Assembly: GCF_016862455.1 (NCBI RefSeq)
Contig: NZ_BOMZ01000090.1
Coordinates: 62,001-126,000 of the forward strand
Source: Actinoplanes utahensis
Lineage (GTDB): Bacteria; Actinomycetota; Actinomycetes; Mycobacteriales; Micromonosporaceae
Reading direction: 5' to 3'
Length of the DNA: 64,000 nt
Shown here: positions 31,709 through 40,917 of the stretch, piece by piece
How the letters are laid out: each line of letters begins with the position of its first letter
Numbering within the stretch: position 1 is the stretch's first letter
Notes under the pieces: generated by a model
Databases searched by the model: none
Seen by the model: only the letters and a program-made list of their open reading frames with translations
What the model was told of the DNA's origin: nothing
Made by a program: the position numbers and the translations under genes

Positions 31709-32400
31709 TGAGTCGGCCGCTGGTGTGCCTGGCCGGTGACCAGGATGAGTCCCACGTCGTGGCGGGTCGCGGGCTGTCGGTTGCGGGAGCCGGACGGGCG
31801 TCCGGGGCCAGGTCGGCTGAGTTGAGGTGCACGCGCTGGCAAGGCGCTGGTCGCGCGGAGGTTCCGAGACCCCCGCCGCACCCGGGCCGGGGTGAGCCGC
31901 TCCGGCCTCATCGGGCGTTCCCAGGGTCGGCGTAGGTCCTGCGCGAGGGGCCGGGCGATACGCAGCTGAGTATGCGCGGCCAGGTCCAGCGATCGGCGGC
32001 GGCCGGCTCGCGCAGCCGCGGAACCGTCCAGCCGAGCGTCTGTTTCAGCAGCCGGAAGGTGTGCTCGATGTCGAAGCGGCGCAGGAACGCCTGCCGGCAT
32101 CGGTCGACATCAGCATCGGTGGTGTCGGCCTTGGGCCACCACAGCCAGAGCGGCTTCGGCTCGCCGCGGCTGGGCAGACGGTCGGCGGTGAGCCGGATGA
32201 CCGTACCCGCCGGCCTGCAGGTGAACCCGCTGTACAAGGGCCCCGACGCGGCGCTCCAATCGCATCCGGCTCGGTATCCATCGGAAGCCGACCGGCTCCA
32301 AGGCCCTTCCCAGCCACTCACCCGCGGCAATCACCACTGCCTTCGGCTGAACGGCTGCCGTCAAATCTTCAGCTGCACTCACGCAACCGAGCCGAGCAGC
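31705..32400 (-). pseudogene. Frameshifted transposase
   Basis: Reading leftward on the minus strand, segments in different frames give EWLGRALEPVGFRWIPSRM, then KPLWLWWPKADTTDADVDRC, FDIEHTFRLLKQTLGWTVPR and LREPAAADRWTWP, then after another shift LAAHTQLRIARPLAQDLRRP and PGRPSGSRN. This matches the C-terminal half of an actinomycete transposase family with a conserved RRFDIEHTFR motif. At least two frameshifts and loss of the N-terminal part make it non-functional. Confidence 0.75.
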
Positions 32401-32496
32401 TACACCCTTACGAGATCAACTCACTGATCTGCCGCACTGTGGTCACCCTTGATGACGCACCGACCTTGTCCGCAGCGACGCCGCGCTGGAGCCGGA

Positions 32497-32516
32497 GGTT
32501 GAAACGACAAGCTCAG
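32497..32516 (-). repeat. Right terminal inverted repeat of the IS relic
   Basis: GGTTGAAACGACAAGCTCAG, complement of the left end with one additional base; lies nine bases beyond the end of the TPR-protein gene. Confidence 0.75.
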
Positions 32517-32524
32517 CCAGCCGT

Positions 32525-33667
32525 TCATCCGTGTGGAGGGTTCGGCGCCCGCTCGGCGCCACGGCCGCCCACGACGCCGAACCAGCCGCGGCGGAGCAGC
32601 ATGTTGGCCTCGATGGCGAACCAGTTGCGTGCCCGCAGCAGGAGCAGGAGGAACGGCACGGCCGTCGCCGGCATGGCGAAGATCTTGACGCCGCCCGCCA
32701 CGTCGGGGGCCGGGTCGACGGCGAACAGCAGCGCGGCGATCGCCGTCACGGCGAGCCGTAGCACCGCCAGGGCGAAGGCGGGGCGGTGCAGGTTCTGCCG
32801 GATCAGCATGCGCGTCGGCCCGGTCAGCGCCCGGAGCCGCCACCGGAGAAACGCTGCGGCGCACGCGATGCCCCCGGCGGCGATCGCCAGGCCGGCCGCG
32901 ACACCGGCCGGGCCGGCGACCTCGGCGCGCAGCAGGGTGGTGGTCACCGACGCGATCACCAGGATCAAGCTTGCCACGTCGGTGACCAGCCAGAGGGCCC
33001 CGCGAGCGCTGCGGGCCGCGACCCGGACGACGTTCGGGTCGGCCGGCGTGGCGGCGAGGGTGGCGGCCAGGGCGGGCGCCGCGCGGAACGCCCGTCCGCG
33101 GTCCGCGTCCAGCTCGGCCACCGAGTACAGCGCCACGGGATCGTCGGGAGCCAGGGCCAGCGCCTGCTCGTACGACTGCCGGGCCGCGTCGAATCGGGCC
33201 ATCCGGCGATGGGTGTCACCCTCGGCCACGTACGTCATGGGGTCGTCCGGTGCGAGGTTCCGGGCCCGGACGGCGGCTTTCCGGGCCGCCACGATGTTGG
33301 CGGTGCCGCCGCTCTCCAGCAGGGCGTAGACCAGCGCCATCTCGCTGTACGGGTCGAGTGGCAGCAGGTCCCGGGCGATGGTCGCCTCCTGGACCGCCTC
33401 CTTCGCGCGCCCGGTCTGCATCAGCGCCAGGGCGGCCTGCCGGTGCGCGATGGGATGGTCCGGCGCCAGTTCCACGGCGCGTTCGGCGGCTTGCAGCGCG
33501 TCGGGGAGCCGGCCGGCGGCGTGCCGGCAGGCGCTCAGGAGCACGAGCGCGTTCACGTCGTCGGGCTCTTCGGCCAGCCGCCGCTCGGCCAGCCGCGCCG
33601 CGTCGTCCGGCCGTCCCGCGGCGAGCAGGTGGGAGATCCGTGCGCCGAACTCGTCGGGCGCGCTCAC
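32525..33667 (-). CDS. TPR protein with C-terminal membrane domain
   Basis: 380 residues from a GTG overlapping the AAA gene stop (GTGA). Residues 1-200 form about five tetratricopeptide repeats (PDDVNALVLLSACRHAAGRL, PDHPIAHRQAALALMQTGR, PDDPMTYVAEGDTHRRMAR, PDDPVALYSVAELDADRG). Residues about 225-350 hold four hydrophobic helices. Translational coupling with the AAA ATPase implies a membrane-anchored scaffold working with that ATPase. I cannot name the system. Confidence 0.8.
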   Translation of the reverse strand: MSAPDEFGARISHLLAAGRPDDAARLAERRLAEEPDDVNALVLLSACRHAAGRLPDALQAAERAVELAPDHPIAHRQAALALMQTGRAKEAVQEATIARDLLPLDPYSEMALVYALLESGGTANIVAARKAAVRARNLAPDDPMTYVAEGDTHRRMARFDAARQSYEQALALAPDDPVALYSVAELDADRGRAFRAAPALAATLAATPADPNVVRVAARSARGALWLVTDVASLILVIASVTTTLLRAEVAGPAGVAAGLAIAAGGIACAAAFLRWRLRALTGPTRMLIRQNLHRPAFALAVLRLAVTAIAALLFAVDPAPDVAGGVKIFAMPATAVPFLLLLLRARNWFAIEANMLLRRGWFGVVGGRGAERAPNPPHG

Positions 33668-34947
33668 CGCAGCAACTTCCGCTTCCTCAGGTACGCGATG
33701 AGGTCGTCGTAGGCGCCGCCCTCGTTGGCGAACATGGCGACGTTGCGGGCGGTGGTGAACCAGGGACCGGTGGACGGCCGGACCTGCTTGAGCGCCCGGG
33801 CGAAGTCGCGCTGCTCGATCATCCGGACCTTCCCGCTGCGGATGGAGTCGGCCATCGCGTACTCGGCCGCCGACTCGCACAGGTGGGTCAGGTCGGCACC
33901 GGAGAAGTCCTCGGTCTCGGCGACGAGCTTCGGCAGGTCGATGCCGGCTATCGGACGGTCCCGCAGGTTGCGGTCGATGATCGTCTCGCGGGCGTCGGCG
34001 TCCGGCGGGAGCACCAGCACCATCCGGTCGAGGCGCCCCGGGCGGCGCAGCGCCGGGTCGACCTGCCAGGGCGTGTTGGTCGCGGCGAGCACGAACACAC
34101 CCTCGTTGTCGCTGTCGACGCCGTCCAGTTCGGCGAGCAGCTGGTTGCCGACCGTCCGCATCGAGCTGGAGTTGGTGTGCGACCGCTTCTGGCCGAGCGC
34201 GTCGACCTCGTCGAGGAACAGCACGCACGGGGCGTTGCGCCGGGCCGTCTGGAACAGCTCGTGCAGGTTGCGCTCGGAGTTGCCCAGCCACATGTCGAGC
34301 ACGTCGACGATCGACAGCGACATGAACCGGGCGCCGAGTTCACCGGCGACCGCCCGGGCGATGAACGTCTTGCCACAGCCCGGCGGGCCGTAGAGCATCA
34401 GGCCGCCACGCAGGCTCTTCCCGTACAGTCTGCGCAGCTCGGGGTTGCGCATCGGGCCCAGGAACGCCAGTTCCAGCCGCTCCTTGACGTCGGCCATGCC
34501 CCCGACGTCGGCGAGCCGCAGGCCGGACGACTCGACATCGAATCGGCGATCGTCCTCGCCGGAGGCCGGCTCGAGCGGCCCGCCGGCCGGCACGGGGCCG
34601 GCCGCCTTCTCCGGCACGGCGTAGCGGGGCGGCACGACGGGGGAGAGTTCCTCCTCGTAGGCGGCCAGCGGGTCGGCCTTCTCCTGCGACGAGGGCTGGG
34701 GCTCGTCGGGCGGCGCCGCGCCGGTGTCGGCGGCAGCCGGCGCGTTCGCGTTCAGGGCGCGCTGCATCAGCGCCTGCGCCGCCACGTTGCCGGGGTCATG
34801 GGCCAGCACCAGCCCGGCCTGCGCGAGCGCCTCGACGGCACGGCCGGCGTCGACCAGGACCCCGCCGAGGAGCAGGCGCAGCGTCGGATCGTCCGGTCGT
34901 GCCTCGACGGCAGCGGTGAGGCTGAGGATCACATTGTCGTCACTCAT
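33664..34947 (-). CDS. AAA ATPase with N-terminal TPR-like region
   Basis: 427 residues. Residues 1-65 are TPR-like; 70-140 a Pro/Ala/Glu-rich linker; then one classical AAA module similar to FtsH/CDC48: Walker A GPPGCGKT (187-194), Walker B VLFLDEVDAL, sensor AATNTP, arginine-finger RRPGRLDR and a sensor-2 region FSGADLTHLCESA. There is no protease or second ATPase domain, so it probably remodels or extracts a protein partner. Overlap with the TPR-membrane gene suggests a two-protein unit at the membrane. Confidence 0.87.
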   Translation of the reverse strand: MSDDNVILSLTAAVEARPDDPTLRLLLGGVLVDAGRAVEALAQAGLVLAHDPGNVAAQALMQRALNANAPAAADTGAAPPDEPQPSSQEKADPLAAYEEELSPVVPPRYAVPEKAAGPVPAGGPLEPASGEDDRRFDVESSGLRLADVGGMADVKERLELAFLGPMRNPELRRLYGKSLRGGLMLYGPPGCGKTFIARAVAGELGARFMSLSIVDVLDMWLGNSERNLHELFQTARRNAPCVLFLDEVDALGQKRSHTNSSSMRTVGNQLLAELDGVDSDNEGVFVLAATNTPWQVDPALRRPGRLDRMVLVLPPDADARETIIDRNLRDRPIAGIDLPKLVAETEDFSGADLTHLCESAAEYAMADSIRSGKVRMIEQRDFARALKQVRPSTGPWFTTARNVAMFANEGGAYDDLIAYLRKRKLLR

Positions 34948-35017
34948 GGCAGGAGCAGGATAGGCCGAGCCCGGAGCCGGCCTGATCGGGGATCGGCCGG
35001 CGGTGCGCCGGTTCGAG

Positions 35018-35239
35018 CTAGCCGGCGGCGGTGGCGGCGTCGGCCCGGACCTTCCGCGGATCGGTGACGCCGGCCTCGCGCCGCACGTGGTCGTCGAGCG
35101 CGACGAGGCTCGGATCGTCCAGGGCGATCCAGAGCATGTCGGTCGACGACGGGTCGTCGGCGAGCAGGGTGGCGTCCAGGTAGACCGACACCCGCGGTCC
35201 CGGAGTGCTTGGTGGCGGGCGCAGGAATTCGAGGTTCAT
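35018..35239 (-). CDS. Truncated aeRF1/baeRF-type N-terminal fragment
   Basis: 73 residues beginning MNLEFLRPPP and PRVSVYLDAT, the typical start of actinobacterial aeRF1-like (Vms1-related peptidyl-tRNA hydrolase/host-attachment) proteins, which normally exceed 350 residues. GGAGGGG lies five bases upstream, so the short form may be translated. The frame ends at TAG and no continuation is visible to the left. It is either a truncated pseudogene or a mini-protein. The following 230 bases to the kinase gene hold no gene. Confidence 0.5.
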   Translation of the reverse strand: MNLEFLRPPPSTPGPRVSVYLDATLLADDPSSTDMLWIALDDPSLVALDDHVRREAGVTDPRKVRADAATAAG

Positions 35240-35473
35240 GTCTACCCCTCCGGTGTACGGCGATCGTGACCCTTCAGCGGGGTGAACGGTGAACCGCCCG
35301 GCTACCCACACGAGCGGATGAAACCGGCAGATCCCGCTTTCCTGGTCAGCGCCGCGATGCCTGCCGTCCGGCGGTGATCCCGGCCGCGGCAGGGGCCTGG
35401 TGCCGACAACGTCCTCGCGGGAGAGGTCCTGCAGCCGTTCAGCCGAGGGCCGATCGTCTCATTCCCGCGGGTG

Positions 35474-37462
35474 TCATACCTGCGACCCGTCGCGGACCGG
35501 TGTCGTCGGCGTACCCACCAGTTGATCTGCGATCTTGTGAAGTAGCTGCTGGGCGGTGAACGGTTTCTCGATGAAGGCGACGTCGGCGTCGAGGATGTGG
35601 GTGGTGCCGAGCAGCCCGTTGCTGTAGCCGGACATGTAGACGACGGGCAGTCCCGGTCGCTGCTCGTGAAGTCGCTGGGCGAGCTGGCGACCGGACATCT
35701 GCGGCATGATCACGTCCGTGAGGACGAGGTCGCAGTGGTGCTCGGCGGCGAGATCGAGGGCCTCGGGGCCGTTGTTCGCGACCAGGGCATGGTATCCGCC
35801 GTCGGTGAGGATCCGGGCCACGATCCGGGCGAGGGCGGGTTCGTCCTCGACGACCAGGACCGTGCGGCCGGCGCCGTCCGGCGGTAGGGCGGGGGCGTCC
35901 TGCCGTGCCGCGTTCGTGTCCGCGGGTGAGGTACGCAGCGGCAGGTGGATACGGAAGGTGGTGCCGACGTCGGGTTCCGAGTACAGGGTGATGCTGCCGC
36001 CGGCTTCGGTGATGATGCCGTAGACGGTTGCCAGGCCCAGTCCGGTGCCCTGGCCGCGCGGTTTGGTGGTGTAGAAGGGCTCGAAGATGTGCGCGGCCAC
36101 ATCGGCGGGGATACCGCAACCGGTGTCACTGACGAGCAGGCGCGCGTAGGCGCCGGCCGGCAGCGGTGGGGCCGTGGTGGTGTCCTCGCTGTCGAGGGTG
36201 TGGACGCCGGCCTCGATGACGAGGGTGCCGCCGTCGGGCATGGCGTCGCGGGCGTTGATGGCCAGATTGAGCAGTACCTGCTGGATCTGGCCGGGGTCGG
36301 CGTGCACCGTCACCGGCTGACCGGCGGGCCGGGTGATCAGCGTGATGTGCTCGCCGATGGTGCGTTCCAGCATCGCCGAGACCTCGGCGATCGCGGTGTT
36401 GAGGTCGACATCGCGAGGCTGGATGGTGTCGCCGCGGGTGAACGTGAGCAGCTGACTGGTCAGGTTGGTGGCCCGTTCGGTGGCTGCCTGCACCTGGCGC
36501 AGGTCGGCGCGCACGGCGGGGTCGGTGCTCTGCTCACGGGCGAACTCGGTGTAGTTGCCGATGATGGCCAGGATGTTGTTGAAGTCGTGGGCCACCCCGC
36601 CGGCGAGGTTGCCCAGGCTCTCCATGCGCTGCGCCTGGTCGGTGCGTTCCTGCAGCGCGCGTTGCCGTTCGGCGGCCTCCTTGGCGGCGGTGATGTCGCG
36701 TCCGACCGCGGAGATGCCGATGACGGCGCCGGTGTGGTCCTCGATCGCGGACACCATGAAGGCGATGTCCAGGCGGGAGCCGTCCTTGTGGCGGCGGCGG
36801 GCTTCGTAGGTGATGTTGCGCTCGCCGCCATGGATCCGGTCGATGACGTCGCTCTGTTCGGCCGTTGCGGATTCGCGGTCGGCCAGCAGCGTCGCCGGTC
36901 TCCCGATGACTTCAGCGGCGGTCCAGCCGAACAGGCGTTCCGCGCCGTGGTTCCAGGCGGTGATGGTGCCGTCGGGAGTGGCGCCGATGATCGCCTCGTC
37001 GAGACTGTCGACGAGCGCGGCGAGGGTGGCCCGGTGTTCCTCCGCCGCGGTGCGGGCCGCACGTTCGCGGGCGTCGGCCTCAGCGAGCCGGCGCTGTCCC
37101 CACGGATCGACGTAGATGGCGCCTTTGCCGAGCAGCACCTTGTAGCCGCGGCGCAGTGTCCAGTAGTAGATGCCGGCCGTGGCGGTGAACAGGTCCCAGA
37201 CGACCGACGGCCAGGGTACGCTGCCGTGCCGCATCGGCATCGTCCCCGAGGTGGCGCGCATGAGGTCCTGGTAGATCATCCAGGCGTGCAGGCCGTGTCC
37301 GACGGAGCAACTGAAGAAGATCAGTGCGGTGGCGGCGGCGAGCTTGTTGCTGCGCACCTGCCCTGCCCGGACGAGGGGAACCGTGATCGCGACCAGGATC
37401 GCGGCATACGCGACCATGATGATCAGGTTGCCGAGCAGAAACAACTGATCCCACACCTCCAC
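35474..37462 (-). CDS. Hybrid sensor histidine kinase
   Basis: 662 residues: two to three membrane helices in residues 10-105, a PAS domain (about 145-265), HisKA with His292 in GGVAHDFNN, HATPase with N box LAINARDAM (near 402), DTGCGIP and GTGLGLAT, then a C-terminal receiver with acceptor Asp583 (LVLTDVIMPQMSG) and Lys in IEKPF. NtrB-like H box. The membrane region lacks a large extracytoplasmic loop, so the signal is likely in the membrane or cytoplasmic. Divergent from the SpoIIE phosphatase gene; no DNA-binding regulator is adjacent, so output may be to a partner elsewhere. Confidence 0.92.
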   Translation of the reverse strand: MEVWDQLFLLGNLIIMVAYAAILVAITVPLVRAGQVRSNKLAAATALIFFSCSVGHGLHAWMIYQDLMRATSGTMPMRHGSVPWPSVVWDLFTATAGIYYWTLRRGYKVLLGKGAIYVDPWGQRRLAEADARERAARTAAEEHRATLAALVDSLDEAIIGATPDGTITAWNHGAERLFGWTAAEVIGRPATLLADRESATAEQSDVIDRIHGGERNITYEARRRHKDGSRLDIAFMVSAIEDHTGAVIGISAVGRDITAAKEAAERQRALQERTDQAQRMESLGNLAGGVAHDFNNILAIIGNYTEFAREQSTDPAVRADLRQVQAATERATNLTSQLLTFTRGDTIQPRDVDLNTAIAEVSAMLERTIGEHITLITRPAGQPVTVHADPGQIQQVLLNLAINARDAMPDGGTLVIEAGVHTLDSEDTTTAPPLPAGAYARLLVSDTGCGIPADVAAHIFEPFYTTKPRGQGTGLGLATVYGIITEAGGSITLYSEPDVGTTFRIHLPLRTSPADTNAARQDAPALPPDGAGRTVLVVEDEPALARIVARILTDGGYHALVANNGPEALDLAAEHHCDLVLTDVIMPQMSGRQLAQRLHEQRPGLPVVYMSGYSNGLLGTTHILDADVAFIEKPFTAQQLLHKIADQLVGTPTTPVRDGSQV

Positions 37463-37613
37463 TCATCGGCTGCGGCAGCTGATCCCTGAGCCGTCTGCGG
37501 TGACGTGATGCGTACGATGCGGTCGGCTGGGGTGATCTACACCGCCGTGCGCTGTCGTGTCCGGCCCGGGTGCGCCACACTGCCTGTGGCGTCCGAGGTG
37601 AGGAGGGTTCGGT

Positions 37614-38861
37614 GTGAGTGGGATCGAGGCCCTGGTCCGGCTGTTGCGGCAGTCGCATCACGCCCGGCCGGATGACCTTCCGCAGATGGCGATGCGGGCC
37701 GCCCCGCTCGTCGGCGCCACCGCCATGATCATCTACCTGGTGGATCACCGGCAGCGTGAGCTCCTGCCCCTGCTCGCCGGGGACGCTCCGGCCCGTGACG
37801 GGTTCATGATCGACGGAACTCTCGCGGGCCGCGCGTTCTCCACGGTCACCGCCTGCGTGAGCGACGCCGAAGCCGACGGTGTCCGGGTGTGGGTGCCGCT
37901 GATCAACGGCGCTGAACGCCTCGGTGCCCTGGAGGTCGTCCTGGCCGGCCCCGTCGGGGAGTCGACCGTGGAGGACTGCGCGACGGTCGCGGCGCTGCTG
38001 GCCGAGTTGGTCGTCACGCGCGACTTCTACAGCGACACGATCGAGCGGTTGCGCCGCCGGGAGCCCATGCTGTTGGCGGCGGAGATGCTGCGTGCCCAGT
38101 TGCCGCCGCTGACGTTCTCCACCGGCCATCTGATGATCAGCGGGGTGCTGGAGCCGTGCTATGACGTCGGCGGTGACGCCTTCGACTACGCCGTCAACGG
38201 CGACATCGCGCATCTGGCGCTGTTCGACGCCGTCGGGCACGGCTCGTCCGGCGGGATGCGGGCGGTCATGCTGGCGTCGCTCGCGCTGGCGGCCTACCGC
38301 AACGCCCGCCGGGCCGGCCTGGACCTGATCGGCACGTACCACCACATCGACCGCGCGGTGCAGGAACATGACAGATGGGGTCTGATCACCGCGGTGCTCG
38401 CCGAGCTCGACCAGTGCACCGGGATGCTGCGGGTGATCTCCGCCGGGCATCCCAGCGGTGTGGTGATCCGCCAGGGCAAAGCAGTCAAGGTGCTGCCGAC
38501 CCCGACGGCACTGCCGGTCTCGCTCGGTCACCACCGGTCGCCGGTCGTGGTGGAGGAGGCCCTCGAACCCGGCGATCACGTGCTGCTCTACACCGACGGC
38601 ATCATCGAGGCCCGGGACCGCGACGGTGAGCCGTTCGGCATCGACCGGCTCGTCGACTTCACGGTCAAGGCCATCGCCGACCAGCTGCCGTTGCCGGAGA
38701 CCACCCGCCGGCTGGTCCACGCCATCCTCGACCGTCAGGACGACTGCCTGCAGGACGACGCCACCGTGCTGCTCGCCCAGTGGATCAGCCCGGCCCCGGC
38801 CCGCTCCGACACCGAACTGCCGGAGTCCGACAACCAGGCACCCCTCGACGCCATCGACTGA
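37614..38861 (+). CDS. GAF-SpoIIE (PP2C-type) serine phosphatase
   Basis: 415 residues from GTG. A GAF-like sensor (about 20-140) precedes a PPM/SpoIIE phosphatase domain with metal motifs DVGGDAFDY, LFDAVGHGS, SAGHPSG, LYTDGIIEARD and DDATVLL. Such RsbU-like enzymes dephosphorylate STAS anti-anti-sigma factors in partner-switching pathways. No intact STAS or anti-sigma kinase is present nearby, only a short STAS-like relic downstream. The tail of about 20 residues is disordered. Divergent from the hybrid kinase. Confidence 0.9.
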   Translation: MSGIEALVRLLRQSHHARPDDLPQMAMRAAPLVGATAMIIYLVDHRQRELLPLLAGDAPARDGFMIDGTLAGRAFSTVTACVSDAEADGVRVWVPLINGAERLGALEVVLAGPVGESTVEDCATVAALLAELVVTRDFYSDTIERLRRREPMLLAAEMLRAQLPPLTFSTGHLMISGVLEPCYDVGGDAFDYAVNGDIAHLALFDAVGHGSSGGMRAVMLASLALAAYRNARRAGLDLIGTYHHIDRAVQEHDRWGLITAVLAELDQCTGMLRVISAGHPSGVVIRQGKAVKVLPTPTALPVSLGHHRSPVVVEEALEPGDHVLLYTDGIIEARDRDGEPFGIDRLVDFTVKAIADQLPLPETTRRLVHAILDRQDDCLQDDATVLLAQWISPAPARSDTELPESDNQAPLDAID

Positions 38862-38998
38862 TCGTCGGGAAAACCGTCCGGGCCGTCGTCCACGGTGGTC
38901 CGAGCACCGCCGAACCGCCGGCGATCATGACGGCACTCGTTTCATCGTCACCCTTCCGGGTTCCGTGTCGGAGGCGTGAGGCGTGCCCGTGGGCGCCG

Positions 38999-39097
38999 TG
39001 CGCGCTACTTACCGGCGAAATCGATCCCCGGAACGTCGGCGAGGTTCATGCTGAAGCCGAGTCGTCTGTCGCGACCCGCCGTGCCGGAGCCCGAGAC
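38999..39097 (+). pseudogene. Possible STAS-domain relic
   Basis: In the 380-base gap after the phosphatase gene, one frame reads ALLTGEIDPRNVGEVHAEAE then SSV, resembling the first strand and helix of anti-anti-sigma STAS domains (LxGEIDxxN). The core with the phosphorylated Ser is absent. The rest of the gap holds nothing recognisable except GGAAGGAGG before the next gene. Confidence 0.3.
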
Positions 39098-39243
39098 GGC
39101 CCGTTCCGGTGTAGTCGCACCTCTGTCGCGGGGCCGTGTCCGCCGTCCATGCGCCGGCGGAGCGGCGAAGGTCGGGCCGACGGCCTCGTTCGACCGGCGT
39201 CATGCCATGGCGGCTGCGGCGGTAGAAGGAAGGAGGTGCGGCG

Positions 39244-40863
39244 ATGCCGGTGGCACATGACCCCGTCTTCTGCGGGGACCGGGTGCTCGGTGATCCGCGA
39301 CGGCTTCTGGCGGTCCTTTCGCAGGCCTACGTGGCGATCGACACCGCCGGGCAGGTCAGGGCGTGGAATCCCGCTGCGCGGGCGACGTTCGGGTTCTCCT
39401 TCGAGCAGGTGTGCGGCGAGGATCTGGCGAAGCTGATCATTCCGGTGCGGTTCCGGCGCCGGCATCGCGATGCGCTGGCCCGGCTCGCCGCCGGGGGATC
39501 GGGACGGCTGCTCGGTCAGCGCCTGCAACTGTGTGCGGTGCATCGTGACGGACATGAGTTCCCGATCGAGATGACTCTCGCGGTCACCGACGAGGGGGCC
39601 GGCCTGGTGTTCCACGCGTTCGTGCAGGACGTCACCACCGCCCAGCGGGTCAGCCGGTTCACCGACGTGGAGGCTGCCGTGTCCCGTGGCCTGCTGGAAG
39701 CCGGCAGCAGCGCCGCCGCCGCGGTCGGCGTGGTCCAGGCCGTGGGGGAGCGGATGGGCTGGCCGGTCGTCGAACTGTGGGAAGCCGACGAGCACCGGCA
39801 GCTGCTCTCCTGTGTCGCCCGCCACCAGGCGCCGGAGCTCAGCCTCGGGCCGTTCGCCGTCGATGAACTCGAATCCGGCGTCGGGCTGCCGGGACGGGTG
39901 TATCAGCGGGGGCAGCCGGTCTGGATCACCGACCTGGCGGCCGACACCACCTCGTTCCGCAGTCGCGCCGCCGCCCGCATCGGCCTGCACGTCGCGGTGG
40001 GGGTGCCGGTGTCCACCGGCGGGACCATCCTCGGCGCGTTGTGTGTCTACGGCGACCGTACCGAGGATCCCGAGGACACCCTCACGGCCCTGCTGACCGG
40101 CATCGCCGCCCGGATCGGGCAGTACCTGGAACGGCGCCGGGCCGAGGAGCTCACCGTCGAACTGGCCAGGACCAAGGACGAGTTCCTCGCCATGGTCACC
40201 CACGAGCTGCGCAACCCGCTGGCGGTGATCACCGGCGCTTCCAGCGTCCTCGAGGAGGATCTGGCGACGTTCAGTGCCGACGAGCAGCGGGCTCAGCTGC
40301 GCACGATCACCCGTAGCGCCCAGCGGTTGAGCGTGATGGCCGAGGACCTGCTCGACCTGGCCCGGCTGGAATCCGGGCACCTGGTCCTGCGGCCGGTCGA
40401 CACCGACCTGTGCATGATCATCCGGGAGGCCGTCGACGCGGCCACGGCGGCCGCCGACGACAAGAAACAGGTCCTCCTGGTGCACGTCCCGCCTCGTCTG
40501 GACATGCGCGCTGATCCGGGACGGCTGCGACAGGTCGCCGACAACCTGCTGTCGAACGCGATCAAGTACACCCCGGCCGGTGGCACCATCACGGTCACGG
40601 CAGAGGCCACCGACCGCGACGGGATCGTCTGGACCGTCGCCGACACCGGGATCGGGATCCCGGCCGCGGACCGGCCCCACCTGTTCCGCCGCTTCTACCG
40701 GGCCTCCACCGCCGTGCAGCGCCGTATCCCCGGTACCGGGCTCGGACTGGTCATCACCCGCACCATCATCGAACGCCACGACGGCTCCATCGGTCTGGCG
40801 GAACCGGAGGTCACCGGAACGACCTTCGTCATCCGGCTGCCACGCATGCCGCCGCAGCCCTGA
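39244..40863 (+). CDS. PAS-GAF sensor histidine kinase
   Basis: 539-residue soluble kinase. PAS domain at about 20-135 (VAIDTAGQVRAWNPAARATF), GAF at about 150-300 (GRVYQRGQPVWITDL), HisKA with His320 in MVTHELRNPL, HATPase with NLLSNAIKY, DTGIGIP and GTGLGLV. No membrane segment, so it senses a cytoplasmic signal through PAS/GAF. AAGGAGG precedes the ATG. Followed by a single-domain receiver gene after 54 bases. Confidence 0.92.
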   Translation: MPVAHDPVFCGDRVLGDPRRLLAVLSQAYVAIDTAGQVRAWNPAARATFGFSFEQVCGEDLAKLIIPVRFRRRHRDALARLAAGGSGRLLGQRLQLCAVHRDGHEFPIEMTLAVTDEGAGLVFHAFVQDVTTAQRVSRFTDVEAAVSRGLLEAGSSAAAAVGVVQAVGERMGWPVVELWEADEHRQLLSCVARHQAPELSLGPFAVDELESGVGLPGRVYQRGQPVWITDLAADTTSFRSRAAARIGLHVAVGVPVSTGGTILGALCVYGDRTEDPEDTLTALLTGIAARIGQYLERRRAEELTVELARTKDEFLAMVTHELRNPLAVITGASSVLEEDLATFSADEQRAQLRTITRSAQRLSVMAEDLLDLARLESGHLVLRPVDTDLCMIIREAVDAATAAADDKKQVLLVHVPPRLDMRADPGRLRQVADNLLSNAIKYTPAGGTITVTAEATDRDGIVWTVADTGIGIPAADRPHLFRRFYRASTAVQRRIPGTGLGLVITRTIIERHDGSIGLAEPEVTGTTFVIRLPRMPPQP

Positions 40864-40917
40864 AAGGACACTGCTCCTGCCGTACTCCGCAAGGCTTTTC
40901 GAATCTCTGGAGGCTCC

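Larger units (their letters stand above)
31659..32516. mobile_element. Insertion-sequence relic with terminal inverted repeats
   Basis: Left end CTGAGCTTGTCGTTCAACC (31659-31677) and right end GGTTGAAACGACAAGCTCAG (32497-32516) are inverted repeats, identical except for one missing T. They bracket a decayed transposase gene on the minus strand. The roughly 860-base length is shorter than needed for the complete transposase, so the element is internally deleted and immobile. No target duplication is obvious. Confidence 0.75.

Noticed and set aside
31257..31832. Minus-strand frame of 191 residues
   Set aside because: Overlaps the secreted-protein gene and the insertion end, with no coding features.
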